From contig PXDW01000008.1 in the NCBI GenBank assembly GCA_003564925.1, positions 1 to 6,542 of the forward strand: a stretch of DNA of 6,542 bases. Reading direction: 5' to 3'. Below, one piece after another: positions 1 through 4,946 of this stretch. The translations under genes were made by a program, and so were the position numbers. Each line of letters starts with the position of its first letter. Position 1 is the stretch's first letter. Below the pieces are notes generated by a model. That model worked only from the letters and a program-made list of their open reading frames with translations, was not told where the DNA came from and ran no database searches. The DNA is from Candidatus Woesearchaeota archaeon (GTDB lineage: Archaea > Nanobdellota > Nanobdellia > Woesearchaeales > PXDW01).

Positions 1-1172
1 ATAATATAAAAATTTGCTATTATATCTCCTTCAGGTATGCCGTCTATTTCATATGTTATTGTTCTTATTTCGTTTCCATCCAAAAATATAGAGTCATAAT
101 CACCCACAGTAGGGAATACATTTCCTTGAGAATCAGTTATTGTATAAGTCCCTTTAAAGAATACGGCTTGGTCTTCTGTATTTCTTAAAGTTATTTCAAG
201 CATTCCTGTTGCAATATTGTACCTTATAGACTCTATAACAATATTTAGTATATAAGTTGGAAGATAAAACATGTCCAATGCTTCAACTTGCGAAATAGAC
301 CCTTGGGGTGCTCTTGCTCCCTGTGCAAACTTTACAAACACACTTATTCCAACCTCTCTTCTTATATTGGTTGCGGTTCCGACAAGCTCATTTCCAATTA
401 GGACACCTATATCAATCTCACTTCCTTGAATATACTCCCTTACAGGATCCGGAACATTATTAGAGCCTATAAAAATAACAGGCTGCAAACCTGACATTAT
501 TTCTTTTTCTATAAATTCTCCATTTGTTAGAACAGTCTGCTTTGAATTTCTTATTTCCTGATATCTTTTTGTTATCTCAATATTATTTAAAAACCTGTCC
601 CCATCAATATTTATTATCTCAGGCTCATATCTTTCAAGCCTTGTTCTTACTTCCCTGTCTATATGGCCATAGAGTATTAAAGAATCAACAGTTTTGTCTG
701 AAAGAAAGCTTTCAACAAGCCTTATGTTTCCCCTGTCAGCAAATAAAACCCATGAATTTGAAGCGATCGCGTATGGAGCAACACTTATTGCATTATAGCC
801 GTAAGAATCATCAATAATTATGAAGCTGGTTATTTCTTCAAGATCTTCCCCTAATTCTAAATTGAAGTTATCAAAAACCCTTTCAGCAACATTGTAACCT
901 CTAGTTCTTACCATCGATTCATAACCAACAACAAACATATTTCTCCTAGAACTGAAAATATTCACTTGTCTTGTTAGGGGTATTGCTGGGAGAATAAGGG
1001 TTGCATGTCTATCACTAACTAAGAAGCTTGTCTCTACTCCTGTCAGGCTTCCAAAAAGGCTAGCAGAATAAACATCTCTCCAGTCTCGAGAGTTTATTAT
1101 TATCTGTTGAGCAAAGCATGTCTGCACAAAAAATAGAAAAAATATTGCAAACAATAAAATGAATTTTTTCAT
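1..1172 (-). CDS. Secreted protein with CWB2-like repeat units (5' part, runs off left edge)
   Basis: The frame is open from the ATG at 1172 to the window edge and gives 390 residues with no stop, so the C-terminus is missing. The start is supported by GGAGGT on the minus strand (1181-1186), eight bases upstream. Residues 1-21 form a signal peptide (MKK, a Phe/Leu-rich core, then TCFA before QQ). Residues of about 30-105, 113-207 and 212-275 look like three degenerate cell-wall-binding-repeat-2 (CWB2) units: each has a 'DV/AIS..APYA' type helix, a hydrophobic strand such as WVLFAD, and 'VDSLILYGHIDREV' or 'PVIFIGSNNVPDPVREY' type segments. Residues of about 300-390 look like a beta-sandwich (alternating hydrophobic strands). 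In Firmicutes CWB2 units bind secondary cell-wall polymers; in an archaeon the ligand is unknown. I recall close relatives in Woesearchaeota. There is no N-glycosylation sequon in the visible 390 residues. The CWB2 call is by eye and moderately sure; export is surer. Confidence 0.85.
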   Translation of the reverse strand, partial: MKKFILLFAIFFLFFVQTCFAQQIIINSRDWRDVYSASLFGSLTGVETSFLVSDRHATLILPAIPLTRQVNIFSSRRNMFVVGYESMVRTRGYNVAERVFDNFNLELGEDLEEITSFIIIDDSYGYNAISVAPYAIASNSWVLFADRGNIRLVESFLSDKTVDSLILYGHIDREVRTRLERYEPEIINIDGDRFLNNIEITKRYQEIRNSKQTVLTNGEFIEKEIMSGLQPVIFIGSNNVPDPVREYIQGSEIDIGVLIGNELVGTATNIRREVGISVFVKFAQGARAPQGSISQVEALDMFYLPTYILNIVIESIRYNIATGMLEITLRNTEDQAVFFKGTYTITDSQGNVFPTVGDYDSIFLDGNEIRTITYEIDGIPEGDIIANFYI

Positions 1173-1180
1173 TAAAAATT

Positions 1181-1186
1181 ACCTCC
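1181..1186 (-). promoter_or_regulatory. Shine-Dalgarno site of the CWB2-like gene
   Basis: GGAGGT on the minus strand, eight bases before the ATG at 1172. This fits the archaeal 16S anti-SD and fixes the start codon. Confidence 0.75.
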
Positions 1187-1215
1187 CCTTTTTACTATAT
1201 TAACTTGTTAAATCC

Positions 1216-1230
1216 TATTTAAATCTTTCT
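1216..1230 (-). promoter_or_regulatory. TATA box and BRE-like element for the CWB2-like gene
   Basis: On the minus strand TTTAAATA (1216-1223) is preceded by AGAAAGA, a purine-rich BRE-like stretch. A start site about 25 bases downstream would fall near 1195 and give a leader of roughly 20 bases that still contains the Shine-Dalgarno site. This is inferred from spacing and consensus only. Confidence 0.5.
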
Positions 1231-1277
1231 CTTTTTCGAATATAGAAAATAATTATGAAATCTAATATAGAAAAATA

Positions 1278-1284
1278 TTTATAC
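1278..1284 (+). promoter_or_regulatory. TATA-like box for the small membrane protein gene
   Basis: TTTATAC sits 50 bases before the ATG at 1334 and is preceded by an A-rich stretch. A start site about 25 bases downstream would be near 1305, leaving a leader of just under 30 bases with the GGTG site. The region is so AT-rich that other boxes are possible. Confidence 0.4.
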
Positions 1285-1333
1285 TGACAATCTATATCAT
1301 TTCTTATAATTATATTAAATATTGGGTGGATTA

Positions 1334-1546
1334 ATGAAGAAATTTTTTATGTTCTTTGCTGTTATTATTGTTTTTATAATTGGAACAGTAGCTATATCTT
1401 CAAAAAACAACAATCTAGTAGGCTATGTTGTATCAATATCGAATGAGCCAACTCATTATGGACTTTATTTTCTTATAGGTTTTCTTATTATTGCTTCTGC
1501 AATATTATCTTATATATATGGAGTTAGAAAGTTCGGGCCTGCCTGA
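1334..1546 (+). CDS. Small two-helix membrane protein, function unknown
   Basis: A 70-residue protein that I do not recognise. The start at 1334 is chosen over an in-frame TTG at 1322 because GGTG (1325-1328) lies five bases before this ATG and would be inside the coding region with the TTG start. Residues 3-22 are a strongly hydrophobic segment after MKK (a signal anchor or signal peptide), residues 23-44 are a polar loop, and residues 45-64 form a second hydrophobic helix ending in YGVRKFGPA. The positive C-terminal tail suggests it faces the cytoplasm, which gives a hairpin topology with the loop outside. It is divergent from the CWB2-like gene with 161 bases between the start codons, so the two may share regulation. 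Size and topology alone do not reveal a function; it could be a small subunit of an envelope complex. Confidence 0.7.
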   Translation: MKKFFMFFAVIIVFIIGTVAISSKNNNLVGYVVSISNEPTHYGLYFLIGFLIIASAILSYIYGVRKFGPA

Positions 1547-1783
1547 GTAATTTCTCATTAAATTTATTTTGATTAGCATCAATAATTGATATATAATATT
1601 CTGATATATATTCAAATAATGTTTTGTTTAATTAATTTAAGTAATTAATTAAATAGTTAATTAATAAATAACTAAATAATTAATAATACTATAATTAATC
1701 CTGTTAAATTTTGTATTTGGACACTTACCTATTAGAAATATATTTGTTATATAAAATAAATTTTAAAGTAGTTCATTAACTTT

Positions 1784-1809
1784 TATGATTAATTAATTAT
1801 TTAATCATA
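1784..1809. repeat. Perfect 9-bp inverted repeat in the AT-rich spacer
   Basis: TATGATTAA (1784-1792) and TTAATCATA (1801-1809) are exact reverse complements around an 8-base loop. It may be a terminator-like stem for the plus-strand small gene or a protein-binding palindrome. Its core TGATTAATTAATTATT (1786-1801) recurs in the opposite orientation at 4783-4798. Confidence 0.55.
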
Positions 1810-1820
1810 TATTTCACCAC

Positions 1821-1828
1821 TTTATATA
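1821..1828. promoter_or_regulatory. Orphan TATA box
   Basis: TTTATATA is a textbook archaeal TATA box, but no gene follows on either strand at promoter distance. Read on the minus strand it is TATATAAA, also a possible box, which would direct transcription across the hairpin at 1784-1809. It may be a chance match in AT-rich DNA or the promoter of an untranslated RNA. Confidence 0.3.
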
Positions 1829-1922
1829 GAGTTTGATTAAATACCTATCTAAAAATAATATGGAGATGAAACATAATCAAAATCAGTTTATGGCAAAATA
1901 AAGAATTTATTATTTATCATAT

Positions 1923-2864
1923 CTATGTTTGAGTTGCCCAAAATTCAATTGTTCCATTACATCTACCCGAAACTCCAACAGGAACATAAACCATCCAGTA
2001 TGTGTTGTTAGTATCTTGTTGATGTGATGTATCATTGGTTCTTACAGGGAGAGTATATTCAGGAATAATCGTAGTTGTATTAGTAATCTCAGTCATTAGT
2101 TCCCATCCAAGGCCAGGTTCTTTTGCGTATCTTTGATAACCAAGATCCATTATTCCGGTTTCACACATCATGGAGCTGTTCGTAGGATTATTTCTGTCAG
2201 AAGTCCCTCCAAAAGCTCTTAAAGATACGTTTATATTGACATTTCCAAAATTGCTTATGTTAAGTATTTTTTCTGCTGAATATTCTGTTACAGAAAGATT
2301 TCCATAATTTATAGAACTTCCTGTATAAATTCCTATCACTGTATTAACTGTTGCTCCACTTGAGTTTAATGTGCTTTTCAAGCCATAGTTATCTTCTACA
2401 GTCATATTGCATTGCCATGTTCCATTGTTTGCATAATACCAAACATCAAAAGAACATACACAAGTAGCATTATACAGCTCAGATTCAAGCTGCGAACATC
2501 CGCATCCTGTCAAATTATACCTAAAGCTATTTCCAAATGTTAATCCATCACCCATCCCATAAGACTCATCATAAAGTGTTGCATTAGCACCCTTTACATC
2601 AGCCCATCCGTTCATATCTTCCACATATCCTGTACAATTAACTTGTGTTGTGCTTCCAGGAACTAAATCAACTGTCGATGGTGAAATCTCCACATGAAAT
2701 AATATTGGAGCCGTATTTGTAACATTAACTTCAGTCAATGTAGTCCTGTTATTAATGTCACCTATAACATCAAAGGAAAACATTGTTATTGATGTTAACA
2801 ATATGAATGCTCCTACCAATAATGTAGTAAATACAAATCCTATCAAAGGCATAGCTTTTTTCAT
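1923..2864 (-). CDS. Type IV pilin-like, sequon-rich surface glycoprotein
   Basis: A 313-residue protein. Residues 1-30 (MKKA, then MPLIGFVFTTLL and a long hydrophobic run) resemble the archaeal type IV pilin N-terminus, where a short basic leader ending in G/A precedes a 'P-[VIL]-I-G' hydrophobic helix; cleavage after Ala4 is possible. Otherwise it is a plain membrane anchor. Residues of about 52-175 look Ig-like with eight cysteines in the whole chain (77, 121, 123, 135, 137, 152, 234, 302). Residues of about 178-311 match a secreted domain I recall from DPANN and CPR genomes: 'INYGNLSV', 'NISNFGNVNINVSL', 'YQRYA', 'NTYWMVYVPVGVSGRCNGTIEFWA'. There are 17 N-x-S/T sequons. GAGGT lies only three bases before the ATG, unusually close. 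The frame is also open for 20 charged codons upstream to a TGA but has no ATG, GTG or TTG there. Its role is probably structural, as a pilin or envelope component; this is inferred. Confidence 0.85.
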   Translation of the reverse strand: MKKAMPLIGFVFTTLLVGAFILLTSITMFSFDVIGDINNRTTLTEVNVTNTAPILFHVEISPSTVDLVPGSTTQVNCTGYVEDMNGWADVKGANATLYDESYGMGDGLTFGNSFRYNLTGCGCSQLESELYNATCVCSFDVWYYANNGTWQCNMTVEDNYGLKSTLNSSGATVNTVIGIYTGSSINYGNLSVTEYSAEKILNISNFGNVNINVSLRAFGGTSDRNNPTNSSMMCETGIMDLGYQRYAKEPGLGWELMTEITNTTTIIPEYTLPVRTNDTSHQQDTNNTYWMVYVPVGVSGRCNGTIEFWATQT

Positions 2865-2960
2865 GTTACCTCTTATCTCTTTTGTTCTTTTTTCAACTCT
2901 CTCATCAAACTCTTTTCTCGGTATTCAAGGTATTGTGAGTTTTGTGGGGTTTAGTTGCCG

Positions 2961-3029
2961 AGATAGATTATAAAAAGGAATAAAAGAAAAAATCTTTTTT
3001 GACGATTTTTTCACCTTTTTATTCTATCT
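2961..3029 (-). terminator. Long imperfect inverted repeat after the ten-sequon gene
   Basis: Three blocks of the left arm, AGATAGA (2961-2967), ATAAAAAGG (2970-2978) and GAAAAAATC (2986-2994), pair exactly and in order with GATTTTTTC (3004-3012), CCTTTTTAT (3014-3022) and TCTATCT (3023-3029). That is 25 base pairs broken by a 2-base bulge and a 7:1 internal loop, with a 9-base loop. On the minus strand it begins two bases after the stop codon of the upstream gene, and its second arm starts with GATTTTTTC followed by TTTTATTCC and TTTTT, so a terminator or a stabilising 3' stem is the simplest reading. The second arm also holds the TATA-like box of the next gene. Confidence 0.55.
2969..2977 (-). 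promoter_or_regulatory. TATA-like box for the pilin-like gene
   Basis: TTTTTATAA on the minus strand, with TTCC before it. A start site about 25 bases downstream would be near 2945 and give a leader of about 80 bases. The box overlaps one arm of the inverted repeat at 2961-3029, so it could be part of that structure rather than a promoter. Confidence 0.35.
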
Positions 3030-3031
3030 AC

Positions 3032-3766
3032 TTATGCTATCTCAACATAAAACCAATAAGGTGTTGTTTCCGCTTCTTTTATGACTGGAACGATCATCTG
3101 GAAGTCCCAAGATCTTCCATCGAAACCTGTTGCACCATTTTCTATCTGTGTTGCTATCAATACGTTTCTGGTAGAGTTCTCGACAAGAAGAGTCATATTA
3201 AAGAAACCTGTCTGTGATGCATTTTCCACATAGGTATTTGTACCTGGGCATCCAACCAAATTATTTGTTCCTATGGCTATATCATAAGTTTCTGTGAATG
3301 TTTCATCAATTCCGTCACCAGCAGTTTCACTCATGCCATACATCTCTTCAAGGGTTGTCACATTAACACTCGTATCGTTGCCATAAAGAGCAACACACAT
3401 AACATCTTCCCAGTTTGTTATGGTCCCGTTTGCTGCAAATATGCTTCCAGCAGGAGCATATCCAGTGCCTACACTCCAATCATACATTATGTTTCCTGAA
3501 GCGTCCATTAATGTGTAGACTCCACTTACATTACCGTAGTAACCTTGCCAATATCCAGTTATCTCTGTTATGTTGATTTTCAGCTGTGTAAGGTTTCCCC
3601 CCTGAGCCATTACTTGGATAGGAGCCAAATGGCTTAGGTTTCCTCTTGTATTTTCTTCTTCTGTTACACTCTGCGGTCCATAAGGCTCAGCTAAAACCAT
3701 GCTCGCTGTTATGGCAACCAAAAACAATGCCAAAATTATTGTTGTCGTTCTTATTTTCGCTTCCAT
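3032..3766 (-). CDS. Secreted sequon-rich glycoprotein, DPANN-type, function unknown
   Basis: A 244-residue protein. Residues 1-26 form a signal peptide (MEAKIR, a hydrophobic core, then SMVLA before EPYG), so the mature chain of about 218 residues is exported and has no further membrane segment. Ten N-x-S/T sequons are spread along it (Asn 43, 58, 65, 79, 113, 130, 135, 182, 190, 197), and Cys124 and Cys173 could form one disulfide. The segment 'GYWQGYYGNVSG..TLMDASGNIMYDWS' (about 71-98), followed by 'W..V.C' (119-124), is a motif I associate with exported proteins of Woesearchaeota-type archaea with no assigned function. The start is fixed by GGAGGT, eight bases upstream. The gene lies just upstream of the pilin-like gene, and the two share the high-sequon style, which suggests a shared place in the envelope, perhaps an S-layer-like coat. 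Its leader has unusual structure (3767-3865). Confidence 0.85.
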   Translation of the reverse strand: MEAKIRTTTIILALFLVAITASMVLAEPYGPQSVTEEENTRGNLSHLAPIQVMAQGGNLTQLKINITEITGYWQGYYGNVSGVYTLMDASGNIMYDWSVGTGYAPAGSIFAANGTITNWEDVMCVALYGNDTSVNVTTLEEMYGMSETAGDGIDETFTETYDIAIGTNNLVGCPGTNTYVENASQTGFFNMTLLVENSTRNVLIATQIENGATGFDGRSWDFQMIVPVIKEAETTPYWFYVEIA

Positions 3767-3804
3767 TTGTAATAACCTCCTTTTTATTACAATCTATTAC
3801 AATC
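3767..3804 (-). promoter_or_regulatory. Leader hairpin with Shine-Dalgarno in the loop
   Basis: On the minus strand TTGTAATA (3792-3785) and TATTACAA (3774-3767) are exact 8-bp complements around the loop AAAAGGAGGT, which holds the Shine-Dalgarno sequence. The stem ends directly at the ATG at 3766. The arm lies in a tandem 10-bp duplication (plus strand TATTACAATC at 3785-3794 and again at 3795-3804), so a second, mutually exclusive pairing is possible. Confidence 0.55.
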
Positions 3805-3811
3805 ACGCTTT

Positions 3812-3865
3812 CGTTTACGTTCACATTTAGCTTATAGCTAACGTTTACTTTCACAGTTTTGTGAA
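3812..3865 (-). promoter_or_regulatory. Operator-like cluster over the likely promoter of the ten-sequon gene
   Basis: Plus-strand CGTTTACGTTCACA (3812-3825) and CGTTTACTTTCACA (3842-3855) differ at one of 14 bases and start 30 bases apart, about three helical turns. Between them is the palindrome TTAGCT-TAT-AGCTAA (3827-3841). The second copy overlaps another palindrome, TTCACA-GTTT-TGTGAA (3850-3865). On the minus strand the central palindrome contains CTATAAG, the best TATA-like candidate for the gene; it would place the start site near 3807 and give a leader of about 40 bases with the hairpin inside. The binding protein is unknown. Confidence 0.45.
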
Positions 3866-3881
3866 TATGATTCTTGATTAT

Positions 3882-3899
3882 TAACCAAATTTCTGGTTA
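3882..3899. repeat. Palindrome TAACCA-N6-TGGTTA
   Basis: Six-base arms at 3882-3887 and 3894-3899 are exact reverse complements with a 6-base spacer, the size of a dimeric helix-turn-helix operator. It lies between the regulator gene and the ten-sequon gene. Confidence 0.35.
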
Positions 3900-3978
3900 T
3901 TTAACTCTTAATTTTTGATTTCGAATGAAAAATAAAGGCATAAGGAAAAGAAATCGAAACATTTGCGAGGTGTTTTAG

Positions 3979-4017
3979 ATGAACTTTTCCCTAGCCTTAA
4001 TTAATATGATTTTTTAA
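3979..4017 (+). other. Micro-ORF of 12 codons with a strong Shine-Dalgarno
   Basis: GAGGTG (3967-3972) lies six bases before an ATG, a spacing as good as that of the real genes here. The frame encodes MNFSLALINMIF and ends with TAA at 4015-4017, overlapping the stop codon of the convergent regulator gene by two bases. I see no convincing promoter. It may be chance, a remnant, or a genuine tiny hydrophobic peptide. Confidence 0.2.
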
Positions 4018-4646
4018 TGGTTTTTACCAGCCACCTCCTTTTTTATTATTAAATTAGGATCATAAACTATCTGATAATTGCTTTCCAAAAATTTTCCAAT
4101 ATTTTTCTTTTCCTCAAAATTCAAAACTCTAACTTTGAATGTTTTAGTTATGTTTTCTTTTTTTACTGAAATATTTCTTATTTTTTTTTCAATCAGTTCT
4201 GCATTTTTTGATACGAGGATTACATCAATATCTTTTCCGCTGTCTTTTAATGCAGCAGCTTCAATCTCTTCAATATGATTTTCAATTTCCCAGAAAAATT
4301 TTTCACTAAAATATCTTAGATCTTTCTCAAAGAACAAAGCCCTAAAAAGAATCTTATGCATCTTGTCTAAATTCAATAGTTTTTTTTCAGCATGCCATCT
4401 CGTTGCAGAGATAGCATAAGCATGGTCATTTGTAAGAGAAAAAAGGCTTCTCGGCTTTCCTTTTTCCCTGTTGGGTATTTTATTTTTTTTAACTAAATTG
4501 GATGCTTCAAGCAGTCTTAGTTGTTGGCTAATGTTTGCCATAGTTGTTTTGGATTTTTCAGCGAGCTGTAAAGGAGAATATTCTCCTTCTGACAAAGCCT
4601 CTAAGATATTCCATTTTTGCTCGCTGAACAACATCTCAAAATTCAT
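4014..4646 (-). CDS. ArsR-type winged-helix regulator with C-terminal nucleotidyltransferase-like region
   Basis: A 210-residue protein, presumably a cytoplasmic DNA-binding regulator. Residues of about 5-75 form a winged helix-turn-helix: 'FSEQKWNILEAL', 'SPLQLAEKSKTTMANISQQLRLLEASNLV' with the recognition helix at about 36-48, and a basic wing 'NKIPNREKGKPRSLFSLT'. Residues of about 90-130 are helical. Residues of about 138-200 contain 'DIDVILVSKN' and a later strand 'FKVRVLNFEE', which recall a degenerate nucleotidyltransferase fold such as occurs in other archaeal wHTH proteins; catalytic GS and paired acidic residues are not clear, so activity is doubtful. GAGG (4657-4660 on the minus strand) lies ten bases before the ATG and supports this start. 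It has its own strong promoter. Its target is unknown; the palindromes at 3812-3899, just downstream, are reasonable candidates, as is its own promoter. Confidence 0.85.
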   Translation of the reverse strand: MNFEMLFSEQKWNILEALSEGEYSPLQLAEKSKTTMANISQQLRLLEASNLVKKNKIPNREKGKPRSLFSLTNDHAYAISATRWHAEKKLLNLDKMHKILFRALFFEKDLRYFSEKFFWEIENHIEEIEAAALKDSGKDIDVILVSKNAELIEKKIRNISVKKENITKTFKVRVLNFEEKKNIGKFLESNYQIVYDPNLIIKKEVAGKNH

Positions 4647-4709
4647 TTCTTTGTTTCCTCGATTCCAATATCCAAATTGCTATACTGATTTACTTTATGA
4701 TGTAACTAC

Positions 4710-4724
4710 TATATAAATCTTTCG
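4710..4724 (-). promoter_or_regulatory. BRE and TATA box of the regulator gene
   Basis: On the minus strand CGAAAGA is followed by TTTATATA (4717-4710), the best promoter match in the window. A start site about 25 bases downstream gives a leader of roughly 45 bases. Confidence 0.7.
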
Positions 4725-4725
4725 A

Positions 4726-4946
4726 TTATTAATTAATTACTGTAGTAATGTGATTTTTTAAATAAAAAAATTAAAGATATATAATAATTAATTAATCACT
4801 TAATTATTAAATTTATAGACGATAAAACATAATCTATTGATGTTTTTGATATAATTTATAGAATCAATCAAAGAATTAATTAAATTTAGCAAATAAATAA
4901 ATTAAATTAAAAAATTAGTAAAATAAGTTGTAGGTTTTATCAGTAA
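4726..4946. other. AT-rich spacer between the ATPase and regulator genes
   Basis: No reading frame of note. It contains three TTAATTAA octamers (4729-4736, 4788-4795, 4876-4883) and the hairpin at 4782-4809. Just after the ATPase stop, the minus strand is T-rich (TTTTTT near 4911), the usual look of an archaeal oligo-T terminator, without a clear stem. Confidence 0.55.
4782..4809. repeat. Perfect 10-bp inverted repeat in the AT-rich spacer
   Basis: TAATAATTAA (4782-4791) and TTAATTATTA (4800-4809) are exact reverse complements with an 8-base loop. It lies upstream of the regulator promoter and shares a 16-base core, inverted, with the hairpin at 1784-1809. Confidence 0.5.

Larger units (their letters stand above)
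1547..1922. other. AT-rich spacer between convergent genes
   Basis: No credible gene. It holds a 13-bp palindrome ATCAATAATTGAT (1578-1590), an imperfect tandem repeat (TGATATATAATATTC at 1587-1601, TGATATATATTC at 1602-1613), four TTAATTAA octamers (1628-1635, 1645-1652, 1657-1664, 1789-1796), a hairpin at 1784-1809, an orphan TATA box at 1821-1828, and a weak stem AATAAA/TTTATT (1897-1902, 1906-1911) just after the stop of the minus-strand gene that could help end its transcript. The only plus-strand reading frame after the TATA box is 13 codons (1860-1901) without a ribosome-binding site. Confidence 0.6.

Noticed and set aside
763..770. GCGATCGC palindrome (HIP1-like octamer)
   Set aside because: Single copy inside a coding region; one occurrence is no evidence of a repeat system.
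524..817. Open plus-strand frame of 97 codons
   Set aside because: It lies wholly antisense to the CWB2-like gene, which has a signal peptide, a Shine-Dalgarno site and domain-like sequence. The plus-strand translation is Leu/Gln/Phe-rich without family features.
1322..1333. TTG start adding four residues to the small membrane protein
   Set aside because: GGTG at 1325-1328 would then be coding, while it sits at the right distance from the ATG at 1334.
1547..1922. Replication origin or CRISPR leader suggested by AT-rich repeats
   Set aside because: The repeats are short, irregular and of low complexity. No spaced identical repeats, ORB-like boxes or cas/orc genes are visible.
1923..2864. Archaellin (flagellin) assignment for the pilin-like protein
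   Set aside because: The N-terminus has the general pilin pattern but not the typical archaellin 'G-[QI]-x-x-GIGTLIVFIAMVLVAA' pattern, and the C-terminal domain is of another type.
2755..3837. Plus-strand frames at 2755-2973, 2999-3217 and 3646-3837
   Set aside because: They overlap the starts or bodies of the two sequon-rich genes antisense, have no Shine-Dalgarno support and look like shadows.
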